The notes under the pieces: generated by a model | The model's input: only the letters and a program-made list of their open reading frames with translations | The model's database searches: none | What the model was told of the DNA's origin: nothing | Assembly: GCA_938037185.1 (NCBI GenBank) | Contig: CALHQK010000099.1 | Span: forward strand, 1 to 27,852 | Origin: an uncultured Riemerella sp. | GTDB lineage: Bacteria > Bacteroidota > Bacteroidia > Flavobacteriales > Weeksellaceae | Direction of reading: 5' to 3' | DNA length: 27,852 bases | Shown: positions 8,035-14,766 of the stretch, piece by piece | Numbering within the stretch: the stretch's first letter is position 1 | Layout: every line of letters begins with the position of its first letter | Position numbers and translations under genes: made by a program

Positions 8035-8496
8035 TCCGCGAACTCCTATCTTTTCTAATTTGTATTTTTTATAATTTTTGCTGATATTCCTTATTTCATC
8101 GCCTGTTTTTAAATCTTTCAAAACAACTTTTATGTTTTTAAATGGTATTTTAGGAATACTTTTACCGCTTTTTGGTGCATGAATAACAAGTTCATCATTA
8201 TTTTCAAATTTATAAAACACCTCATCTGTATAGAAAATATAATGTTTATCCTTATTTGGAGGTAAAATTATAGGTTTTTCAGAAAAAATTATTTCTTCAT
8301 GGTCGCCTGTAATTCCCCAAAACCTTGCTGTAATATAAATACTATCCCCTTTTGGAGATATTATTATTTTTTCTATTCTTTCAGACTTTGGTAAACCATA
8401 ACTATAAGCCAAAGCACCACCCCATAAATTCAGAAATATTATAATAACTACTGCTGCTGACAGCAACCATAAAACAACTTTTATTTTCATTTTCAT
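8026..8496 (-). CDS. Membrane-anchored small protein of unknown function, possibly truncated
   Basis: The 156-residue product starts MKMKIKVVLWLL and has one hydrophobic helix at residues 5-30. A soluble beta-rich part follows that should lie outside the inner membrane (segments such as SIYITARFWGITGDHEEI). I do not recognise a family. The gene sits between the two copies of the acs 3' end. Its last three codons and stop lie in copy A, so its C-terminus may have been created when the junction formed, and the original end may be lost. Two -7-like boxes, TAGATTTG (8518-8525) and TATTTTTG (8526-8533), lie about 20-30 bases upstream. It could belong to the class of small hypothetical envelope or immunity-like genes that turn over quickly, but that is only a guess from context. 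Confidence 0.6.
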   Translation of the reverse strand: MKMKIKVVLWLLSAAVVIIIFLNLWGGALAYSYGLPKSERIEKIIISPKGDSIYITARFWGITGDHEEIIFSEKPIILPPNKDKHYIFYTDEVFYKFENNDELVIHAPKSGKSIPKIPFKNIKVVLKDLKTGDEIRNISKNYKKYKLEKIGVRGGD

Positions 8497-8525
8497 TCTC
8501 TTTCTATTTTATCTGCACAAATCTA

Positions 8526-8776
8526 CAAAAATAAAAGAGCCGTGCCTTTTAGCATGACTCTTTGTTGTTTTTATATTCTTTCTTTTATAATTTCATCTAT
8601 AATCTCAGGATTGATAAGCGTAGAATTGTCCCCAAAATTATCATCCTTTCCTTCTTTTTCTTAAGATACGCCTTACAATCTTACCCGAACGGGTTTTCGG
8701 CAGTGCAGAAACAAACTGAATTTTATCCAGCTTCGCGATAGGCCCCACTTGGTCAGAAATCAGCTGGTTAATCTCC
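8526..8776 (-). repeat. Direct repeat copy B: acs 3' end plus terminator in place
   Basis: This is the copy joined to the full acs gene. It includes the last part of the coding region, the out-of-frame tail to 8571 and the terminator. The offset to copy A is 742 bases in the coding part and 740 in the terminator part. The core of about 205 bases differs at one position only. Confidence 0.95.
8534..8563 (-). terminator. acs terminator (copy B)
   Basis: AAAGAG/CTCTTT outer arms and CGTGC/GCATG inner arms pair around a six-base loop with one mismatch. On the minus strand the hairpin is followed by CTTTTATTTTTG. The T-tract contains an exact TATTTTTG, so the end of the terminator could double as a -7 box for the next gene. 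Confidence 0.8.
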
Positions 8777-10473
8777 CTGCGGACTCTGTCTCTGTTTCTA
8801 TCTTCGCTGACCTCCTTTAAAATCACATATCCATAGAGGGCATTTCCTTTTATCTCGTGCGGATAGCCTACTATTGCACTTTCTGCCACGGACTGGTGCT
8901 CATTCACAGCATCTTCTATCGGCGCGGTACCCAGATTATGCCCTGATACGATGATAACATCATCCACTCGGCCTGTAATTCTGTAATATCCCACCTCATC
9001 TCTCAGAGCTGCATCTCCTGTGAAAAATTTCCCTGGGAAAGTAGAAAAATAAGTTTCGCGATATCTCTCGTGGTCGCCCCATATCGTCCTTGCGATAGAC
9101 GGCCAAGGTAATTTAATACAAAGATTTCCTTCCACCTGATTACCAGAAATTTCGTTTTTCTGTTCATCCATCAGCACAGGCTGAACCCCTGGCAACGGAA
9201 GCGTGGCATACATAGGCTTTGTAGGAGTAATGAATGCCAGCGGAGAAATCAGAATCCCTCCCGTTTCGGTCTGCCACCAAGTATCCACTATCGGACATCT
9301 TTTTTTACCTACATTGTCATTATACCAACGCCAAGCCTCATCGTTAATAGGCTCTCCCACCGTTCCGATTACTCTGAGCGAACTCAAATCATGTTTTTCC
9401 ACCCATTCTGCACTTTCCTTTTCTAAAGAACGAATAGCAGTAGGCGCCGTGTAGAAATGAGTAATCTTATGTTTCGCAATGGTCTGCCAGAATCTGTCTG
9501 GATTCGGATAAGTAGGAATTCCCTCGAAAATCACAGTCGTAGCGCCATTTACCAGCGCTCCATACACTGCATAAGAATGTCCTGTAATCCAGCCTATATC
9601 GGCAGTACACCAGAACACATCATTTTCTCTATAATTAAATACATTTTTAAAGGTATAGCCTGTATAGACCATATAACCTCCACAAGTGTGAAGCATTCCT
9701 TTTGGTTTTCCTGTAGAACCTGATGTATAAAGGATAAACAAAGGATCTTCTGCATCCATGATTTCAAAAGAATTATCTACTTCAGCTTTATCCAAAAGCT
9801 CTTGAAGCCAAAAATCTCTTCCTTCTTTCATCGTAACTTGACATCCTGTTCGTTTTACAGTCAGCACTTTTTCTACACTGGGGCAGTTTTCTAATGCTTC
9901 ATCTACGATTCCCTTCAGTTCTATTTTTTTACTCCCTCTGTAGCTTCCATCAGAGCAGATGACCAATTTACATTCGCAGTCATTGATTCTAGAAGAAAGT
10001 GCCGCCGAAGAAAACCCAGCAAAAACCACCACATGAACAGCACCAATTCTCGCACAAGCCAGCATAGCTATTGGTAGTTCTATCACCATTGGAAGGTAAA
10101 TGCAGACTCTGTCGCCCTTTTTCACTCCTTGGCTACGAAGAACGGCTGCCATCTTCCCTACTCTTTCATGGAGTTCTTTGTAAGATAACTTTACTGCTTC
10201 CTCATCAAGACTGTTTGGTTCCCAGATGATTGCTATTTTATCAGGATTTTCAGCTAAATGGCGGTCGATACAGTTCTCTGTAATATTGAGTTTTGCATTC
10301 TTAAACCATTCTATTTTAGCATTATGTACATCATATTCCAGCACACTATCCCATTTTTTGTTCCAGATAAAATTTTTATCTGCTATCTGTTCCCAAAACC
10401 TTTCAGGGTCATGTACTGATTTTTCATATTGCTTAAAATATTCTGGCAAACTCCCTATTGTATAACTACTCAT
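8641..10473 (-). CDS. acs: Acetyl-CoA synthetase with frameshifted C-terminal tail
   Basis: The enzyme makes acetyl-CoA from acetate, ATP and CoA through acetyl-AMP in the cytoplasm. Its 610 residues show the ANL-family motifs in order: YTSGSTGKPKGMLHT, WWQTETGG, GDAALRDEVGYYRITGRVDD, and near the end PKTRSGKIVRRILRK. The last holds the lysine (K598) that is essential for adenylation and is acetylated in relatives. After RRILRK the frame breaks and stops early. One base out of phase, the expected family tail (DDNFGDNSTLINPEIIDEII, then KERI) continues to a TAA at 8571. A +1 change in the A5 run, or a five-base loss, explains it. All catalytic motifs are kept, so activity is likely. The ATG at 10473 is preferred over a TTG one codon upstream. 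It lies in an operon with the DUF59 gene 41 bases upstream. Confidence 0.95.
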   Translation of the reverse strand: MSSYTIGSLPEYFKQYEKSVHDPERFWEQIADKNFIWNKKWDSVLEYDVHNAKIEWFKNAKLNITENCIDRHLAENPDKIAIIWEPNSLDEEAVKLSYKELHERVGKMAAVLRSQGVKKGDRVCIYLPMVIELPIAMLACARIGAVHVVVFAGFSSAALSSRINDCECKLVICSDGSYRGSKKIELKGIVDEALENCPSVEKVLTVKRTGCQVTMKEGRDFWLQELLDKAEVDNSFEIMDAEDPLFILYTSGSTGKPKGMLHTCGGYMVYTGYTFKNVFNYRENDVFWCTADIGWITGHSYAVYGALVNGATTVIFEGIPTYPNPDRFWQTIAKHKITHFYTAPTAIRSLEKESAEWVEKHDLSSLRVIGTVGEPINDEAWRWYNDNVGKKRCPIVDTWWQTETGGILISPLAFITPTKPMYATLPLPGVQPVLMDEQKNEISGNQVEGNLCIKLPWPSIARTIWGDHERYRETYFSTFPGKFFTGDAALRDEVGYYRITGRVDDVIIVSGHNLGTAPIEDAVNEHQSVAESAIVGYPHEIKGNALYGYVILKEVSEDRNRDRVRREINQLISDQVGPIAKLDKIQFVSALPKTRSGKIVRRILRKRRKG

Positions 10474-10514
10474 CAAAATATTTCTTTTAATAAAATTGAT
10501 ATAAAATCTGTGTT

Positions 10515-10841
10515 TTATAATAATCCTAATTCAAATTTAGCTTCTTCGCTCATCATGTCCTTTTCCCATTCTGGCTCGAAGGTTATCTCCACCTTGGATT
10601 TTGTAATTCCTTCTATTTCACCCACTTTTTCTTCCACCTCCATCGGAAGGCTCTCCGCTACAGGACAGTTGGGCGTAGTGAGGGTCATCAGCACTTTTGC
10701 TTCGCCCTCGTCGCTTATCTGCACATCATAAATCAGCCCCAGTTCATATATATCCACAGGAATTTCTGGGTCGTAGATGGTTTTCAGCACCTTTATAACC
10801 TCCTCCCCTAGCGATGTGATTTGTTCATCTGTTAATTTCAT
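10515..10841 (-). CDS. DUF59/MIP18-family iron-sulfur protein maturation factor
   Basis: The 108-residue protein is a single DUF59 (MIP18-like) domain. It has VLKTIYDPEIPVDIYELGLIYDV near the N-terminus, with the DPE-(I/V)-VD-(L)-GL core. LTTPNCPVAESLP carries the conserved cysteine. The tail EPEWEKDMMSEEAKFELGLL is typical of the SUF-associated SufT/PaaD-like branch. Relatives help insert Fe-S clusters into target proteins in the cytoplasm. No suf gene is in the window. It is the middle gene of a probable three-gene operon, 20 bases after the exonuclease and 41 before acs. The link to acs is positional only. Confidence 0.88.
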   Translation of the reverse strand: MKLTDEQITSLGEEVIKVLKTIYDPEIPVDIYELGLIYDVQISDEGEAKVLMTLTTPNCPVAESLPMEVEEKVGEIEGITKSKVEITFEPEWEKDMMSEEAKFELGLL

Positions 10842-10861
10842 CTTAAACTCTCTTTTCTCTT

Positions 10862-11560
10862 TTAATTATGAGATTTAATCAATAAATCTTCCTGTCTCAT
10901 TTTTCGGAAAACATTCGCCAAAGTTAAAACATCTTTTTCACAATATTCTACTATCCTCTGCAAATCCTTTTCCTGATAATAAATTTCTGCCACCATAGAG
11001 CCGTCTATATCATCCTTTGGTGTAGGTACACCGAAGATATACGCCATCAGTTCTAAAGAAATAAAACTCTTCCAATCACCGAATTTCCAAAGTTCCATAG
11101 TATCCAAATGCGAAACTTCCCAAGGTTTTTTCCCAAAAGTCTGGAACGGAATAGGCGGCTGAAAACCATTGATAAGCATCCTTCGGGCAATCCACGGAAA
11201 ATCAAATTCCTTGCCATTATGGGCGCAAAGGATTATATTTTGCAGCCTAGGACTGTTGAAAATATTTCCAAAATCTTCCAGCAGTTTTTTCTCATCATCG
11301 CCATAAAAAGATTTGATTTTCAAACGATTATCTTTTTCCAGCATTCCCACAGAAATACAGATAATTTTACCAAATTCTGCCATAATTCCAGCCCTTTCCT
11401 GATAAAAATCCGCCGCCGAAACATCTTCTCCTCGTTGTCGCAGCGTTTTCTTATCCCAAAGATTTTTTTCTTCTTCAGAGACTTCGTTCCAATTTCCAAC
11501 TTGAGGAACTGTTTCGATATCCAAAAATAAAATCCGTTCTATGGGAATACTCTTTATCAT
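10862..11560 (-). CDS. Predicted 3'-5' exonuclease, PolB-like DEDD family
   Basis: The 232-residue protein has the three DEDD exonuclease motifs in the PolB-like arrangement: FLDIETVP (acidic D14 and E16), AHNGKEFDFPWIARRML, and YCEKDVLTLANVF with the Y-x-x-x-D of the third motif. It should hydrolyse single-stranded DNA or RNA from the 3' end using two metal ions, and has no polymerase domain. The open frame continues to 11647, but the extra 29 residues are hydrophobic and unlike the family. A TATTTTTG promoter box at 11578-11585 places transcription start after them, so the ATG at 11560 is chosen. It is the first gene of the operon with the DUF59 gene and acs, and diverges from an AlkC-like repair gene. 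Confidence 0.85.
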   Translation of the reverse strand: MIKSIPIERILFLDIETVPQVGNWNEVSEEEKNLWDKKTLRQRGEDVSAADFYQERAGIMAEFGKIICISVGMLEKDNRLKIKSFYGDDEKKLLEDFGNIFNSPRLQNIILCAHNGKEFDFPWIARRMLINGFQPPIPFQTFGKKPWEVSHLDTMELWKFGDWKSFISLELMAYIFGVPTPKDDIDGSMVAEIYYQEKDLQRIVEYCEKDVLTLANVFRKMRQEDLLIKSHN

Positions 11561-11577
11561 AAAAATAAAATAGGCTA

Positions 11578-11585
11578 CAAAAATA
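11578..11585 (-). promoter_or_regulatory. -7 box (TATTTTTG) of the exonuclease-DUF59-acs operon
   Basis: An exact TAnnTTTG on the minus strand, giving a very short leader (about 12 bases) before the ATG at 11560. It decides against the longer open frame to 11647. Confidence 0.55.
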
Positions 11586-11661
11586 AGTTTTAAAAAGCTA
11601 AATGTACTAAAATATTTCAAAAAAATCTGATTTTCGTATTCAAACAATGAGGAAATAAGTG

Positions 11662-11669
11662 TAAATTTG
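11662..11669 (+). promoter_or_regulatory. -7 box (TAAATTTG) of the AlkC-like gene
   Basis: An exact TAnnTTTG on the plus strand, 28 bases before the ATG at 11698. No -33 box is clear. It lies about 80 bases from the divergent exonuclease promoter. Confidence 0.5.
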
Positions 11670-11697
11670 TTCTTGTTTATAAAACTACAGATAGCGC

Positions 11698-12519
11698 ATG
11701 AATATAGATGCTATTAAAAAGCGAAAAGGAGCTAGAAAGGCAGGTGAAATTCCTATAGAGGTTCTTACCTTATTAAATAATGGCTGTATTGAAACTGTAA
11801 ATCTTACAGAATGGCTGGCAATAGACCATTCTCAACTTATAAAAACAACTTTTCCTGCTTTGGCTATTGATAAAAATGTGATTAATGATTTAATTATTCA
11901 AATCAATAGCCAGAAGAAACCTTCAACAATGAATACAATTAAAATTGTAGGAACATTTTTATATGAAAAATTTATAAATACCAAACAATATGATATTCTG
12001 TTTGAACAATTATGCTCACATCTATCTGATTCTCTGAGATGTTATGCTTGTTATTTTATGGCGCTACATACAGGCATTCCCCTAGAAGAAAAATTAAATA
12101 GGTTGAAAACATTGGTAAATGATAATCATTTTGGTGTTCGTGAGATTATTTGGATGGCTTTACGCCCAGAAATGAGCAATAATTTAGATTTTTCTATTTC
12201 TTTTTTATCTTATTGGGCTGAAAATGAAGAAGAAAACATTCGCCGTTTCTGTACAGAAGCATTACGACCAAGAGGAGTTTGGTGTTCACATATAGAAGCA
12301 TTAAAGGAAAAACCAGAAATGTATCTGCCCATACTAGATAAACTAAAATCTGATAGTTCTAAATATGTGCAAGATAGTGTAGGAAATTGGCTGAATGATG
12401 CCAGCAAAACCCGACCCGATTTTGTAATAGAAATATGCAGAAACTGGGAAAAATCAAGTCCTACAAAAGAGACAAAATATATTATAAAAAAAGCTCTCAG
12501 GACAATAGAGAGCAAATAA
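11698..12519 (+). CDS. AlkC-like DNA alkylation repair protein (HEAT-like repeats)
   Basis: The 273-residue, all-helical protein matches the AlkC/COG4335 type of DNA alkylation repair proteins. The best sign is the stretch ENIRRFCTEALRPRGVWC (near residues 180-197), followed by LKSDSSKYVQDSVGNWLNDA and KTRPDFVIEICRNW, which form the repeated helical pairs. Relatives are DNA glycosylases of the HEAT-like-repeat class that remove alkylated bases such as 3-methyladenine. The N-terminus (MNIDAIKKRKGARKAGEIP) is basic. Whether this member keeps glycosylase activity cannot be told without aligning the catalytic acidic residue. It has its own promoter and no obvious partner. No terminator hairpin is seen between it and the following lipoprotein gene. 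Confidence 0.78.
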   Translation: MNIDAIKKRKGARKAGEIPIEVLTLLNNGCIETVNLTEWLAIDHSQLIKTTFPALAIDKNVINDLIIQINSQKKPSTMNTIKIVGTFLYEKFINTKQYDILFEQLCSHLSDSLRCYACYFMALHTGIPLEEKLNRLKTLVNDNHFGVREIIWMALRPEMSNNLDFSISFLSYWAENEEENIRRFCTEALRPRGVWCSHIEALKEKPEMYLPILDKLKSDSSKYVQDSVGNWLNDASKTRPDFVIEICRNWEKSSPTKETKYIIKKALRTIESK

Positions 12520-12592
12520 TTACATATCATCCAATTTGATTGAAATACATTATTTGAAATAAAGAAAATTTAATATTTAAAACTTAATCATT

Positions 12593-12898
12593 ATGAAAAA
12601 TCTAAAATTTTTATTTGCTTTTTTAGTTTATTTTGCTGTACTTTCTTGCTCAGCGGTGCCTTCCCAAAAAGACAATAAAAAAGGAGAATTGGGTCTTTCT
12701 ATTTCCAATCCCATAAAAGTAAACAGTGTACCAGAAGAATACCAATACATCAGAGAAAACTGCAAAGGCTGCAAGGTTATAAGCCAAGCATTGATAAACG
12801 AAGGAAAATCCTACTATGATGAACTAAAAGTGCAAAAACCAGACGGAACCACAGTCAGCTATTTCTTTGATATCAATTCTTTTTACTTGGATTTTTAA
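12593..12898 (+). CDS. Small lipoprotein of unknown function
   Basis: The 101-residue product has a clear lipoprotein signal, with VLSC placing the lipidated cysteine at residue 19. The mature part is short and holds a second cysteine pair in ENCKGCKVI. It has no family motif I know. The CxxC-like pair (C-K-G-C) could form a disulfide or bind metal, but there is no thioredoxin context. The ATG at 12593 is preceded by an A-rich leader without a strong Shine-Dalgarno, as is usual here. It lies 73 bases after the AlkC-like gene on the same strand and ends at a strong terminator. Confidence 0.7.
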   Translation: MKNLKFLFAFLVYFAVLSCSAVPSQKDNKKGELGLSISNPIKVNSVPEEYQYIRENCKGCKVISQALINEGKSYYDELKVQKPDGTTVSYFFDINSFYLDF

Positions 12899-12922
12899 TA
12901 ATATAAAAAGTTTGAGGAAATA

Positions 12923-12955
12923 AAAAAAGATTACCAAAAAATGGTAATCTTTTTT
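12923..12955. terminator. Bidirectional terminator between convergent genes
   Basis: AAAAAAGATTACC at 12923-12935 pairs fully with GGTAATCTTTTTT at 12943-12955 over a seven-base loop. It ends the lipoprotein gene (+) and ndk (-). Confidence 0.92.
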
Positions 12956-12965
12956 ATTTGTTTAA

Positions 12966-13385
12966 TTAGAAAATTTCTCTTCCTGAGAAGTGGAATGCTG
13001 CTTCTATCTGTGCGTTTTCATCAGAGTCAGAACCATGAACAGCGTTTTCTCCTACGCTTCTTGCGAACATTTTTCTGATAGTTCCCTCTGCAGCTTCTGC
13101 TGGGTTAGTAGCTCCGATCAATTTTCTGAAATCTTCTACTGCATTGTCTTTTTCCAAAACAGCTGCTACGATAGGCCCAGAAGACATGAATTCTACTAAT
13201 TCTCCGTAGAAAGGTCTCTCTGCGTGAACTTCATAGAATTTTTTAGCATCAGCTACAGTAAGCTGAGTAAGTTTCATTGCTTTGATTTTAAATCCAGCTT
13301 CTGAAATTTTTCCTAAAATCGCTCCGATATGCCCGTCTGCTACTGCATCTGGCTTAATCATTGTAAATGTAATCTTTCCTGACAT
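12966..13385 (-). CDS. ndk: Nucleoside-diphosphate kinase
   Basis: The enzyme balances nucleoside triphosphate pools by moving the gamma phosphate of ATP through a phosphohistidine. The 139-residue length is normal. TFTMIKPDAV opens the fold, and NAVHGSDSDENAQIEAAFHF holds the active-site histidine, H117. Its own promoter lies in the gap after rarA: a TTG at 13434-13436 and TAATTTTG at 13408-13415 with 18 bases between. A terminator follows the stop. Confidence 0.97.
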   Translation of the reverse strand: MSGKITFTMIKPDAVADGHIGAILGKISEAGFKIKAMKLTQLTVADAKKFYEVHAERPFYGELVEFMSSGPIVAAVLEKDNAVEDFRKLIGATNPAEAAEGTIRKMFARSVGENAVHGSDSDENAQIEAAFHFSGREIF

Positions 13386-13407
13386 TTTCTTAAAATTTAT
13401 TTTTTTG

Positions 13408-13436
13408 CAAAATTATAAAAATCTTGTCAATTCCAA
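13408..13436 (-). promoter_or_regulatory. ndk promoter (TTG-N18-TAATTTTG)
   Basis: Both parts of the Bacteroidota promoter are present on the minus strand. Transcription start falls near 13401, about 15 bases before the ndk ATG. The -33 part ends two bases from the rarA stop codon. Confidence 0.65.
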
Positions 13437-13438
13437 GC

Positions 13439-14710
13439 CTATTTATAATATTTTCGCCATTTTTTCTTTAATTCCTCTAAAATTTTATTTTCTGTGGAGT
13501 TTTCACCAGGCGTATAAAATTTAGTCCCTGAAAGTTCCTTTGGCAGAAATTCTTGATCCACAAAATTCCCTTTGTAACTATGGGCATATTGGTAGTTTTT
13601 TCCATAGCCCATGTCTTTCATCAGTTTTGTAGGTGCATTTCTAAGATGCAGCGGCACAGGGAGATTTCCTGTTTTTTTCACTAAATCCATAGCCTCATTT
13701 ATCGCAGAATAAGTTGAATTGCTCTTCGGTGAAACTGCCAGATAAACAGCACATTCACTGAGTATAATTCGTGCTTCAGGATTGCCGATAACATTCACTG
13801 CCTGAAAACATTGGTTGGCAACATTCAGCGCATTAGGATTGGCCAAACCGATATCTTCCGAAGCCAAAATAAGCATCCGCCGTGCTATGAATTTGATATC
13901 CTCACCGCCTACCAGCATCCGCGCAAGCCAGTAAACCGCCGCATTAGGGTCTGAACCGCGGATAGACTTTATAAACGCCGAAATAATATCATAATGTTGC
14001 TCACCATTCTTGTCATACAGCGCCATATTTTCCTGCAAAACAGAAAGCACCTGTTCATTGGTAATTTCCTTTCTATTTCCTGTTAAAAACTGATTTAGAA
14101 CCAATTCCAAAGAGTTAATAAGCTTTCTGGCATCTCCGCCGGAATATTGTATCAACGCTTCTTTTTCTTTGATAACGAATTGTTTCCCAGAATCTTGATT
14201 GTATCTATGGACAGCAATTTCCAAAAGTTCTTCTAATTTTTCATAAGATAAAGAACTCAAAGTATAAACCTGACAGCGGGAAAGCAATGCCGAAACAACC
14301 TCAAAACTCGGGTTTTCTGTGGTAGCCCCAATCAGAATGATCCAGCCTTTTTCCACGGCATGAAGAAGGCTGTCCTGCTGACTTTTATTAAAACGATGAA
14401 TTTCATCAATGAATAAAATTGGGCTTTTTCCGCTAAAAAGATTCTGCTGTTTGGCTTGTTCTATGACTTCCCTTACCTCCTTCACGCCAGAACTTACAGC
14501 ACTGAGTTTAAAAAACTTCCTGCCCGACTGCTCTGAAATAATCTCCGCAAGAGTAGTCTTCCCCGTTCCTGGCGGTCCCCAGAAAATGACAGAATTAAGC
14601 GTGCCGCTTTCTACCATCTTTCGGACAACTCCATGTTCACCCGTAAGATGCTCCTGCCCAAGGACATCCGAAAATTTCTTCGGGCGTAATTTTTCTGCAA
14701 GAGGAATCAT
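13439..14710 (-). CDS. rarA: Replication-associated recombination protein A (RarA/MgsA AAA+ ATPase)
   Basis: The 423-residue AAA+ protein is related to clamp-loader subunits and RuvB, and acts at stalled replication forks. Visible parts are the N-terminal PLAEKLRPKKFSDVLGQEHL, Walker A GPPGTGKTT near residues 45-53, and Walker B ILFIDEIHRF near 98-107. Next come sensor 1 IGATTENPSFEV and the SGGDARKLIN sensor 2 region. The C-terminal MgsA-type domain includes SIRGSDPNAAVYWLARML, EDIGLANP and LRNAPTKLMKDMGYG. Length and order are those of the family. It lies after the lepB terminator, 56 bases from the lepB stop. Confidence 0.96.
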   Translation of the reverse strand: MIPLAEKLRPKKFSDVLGQEHLTGEHGVVRKMVESGTLNSVIFWGPPGTGKTTLAEIISEQSGRKFFKLSAVSSGVKEVREVIEQAKQQNLFSGKSPILFIDEIHRFNKSQQDSLLHAVEKGWIILIGATTENPSFEVVSALLSRCQVYTLSSLSYEKLEELLEIAVHRYNQDSGKQFVIKEKEALIQYSGGDARKLINSLELVLNQFLTGNRKEITNEQVLSVLQENMALYDKNGEQHYDIISAFIKSIRGSDPNAAVYWLARMLVGGEDIKFIARRMLILASEDIGLANPNALNVANQCFQAVNVIGNPEARIILSECAVYLAVSPKSNSTYSAINEAMDLVKKTGNLPVPLHLRNAPTKLMKDMGYGKNYQYAHSYKGNFVDQEFLPKELSGTKFYTPGENSTENKILEELKKKWRKYYK

Positions 14711-14731
14711 TTAATTTTTATTTAAAACCTC

Positions 14732-14760
14732 AAAAGACACGAAAAAAATCCGTGTCCTTT
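14732..14760 (-). terminator. lepB terminator
   Basis: AAAAGACACG and CGTGTCCTTT form a stem with one mismatch around a T-rich loop on the minus strand, followed by TTTTGAGGTTTT. It separates the par-dapB-lepB cluster from rarA. Confidence 0.65.
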
Positions 14761-14766
14761 GTGTGA

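Noticed and set aside
8641..8664. Programmed frameshift in acs
   Set aside because: Reaching the tail frame needs a +1 step. The A-run is only five bases, not a classical -1 slippery heptamer in phase, and too short for strong transcript slippage. A plain mutation is simpler.
7776..8776. Integrase-type att sites
   Set aside because: The repeat is about 250 bases and there is no integrase or other mobility gene between or near the copies. Homologous or tandem duplication fits better.
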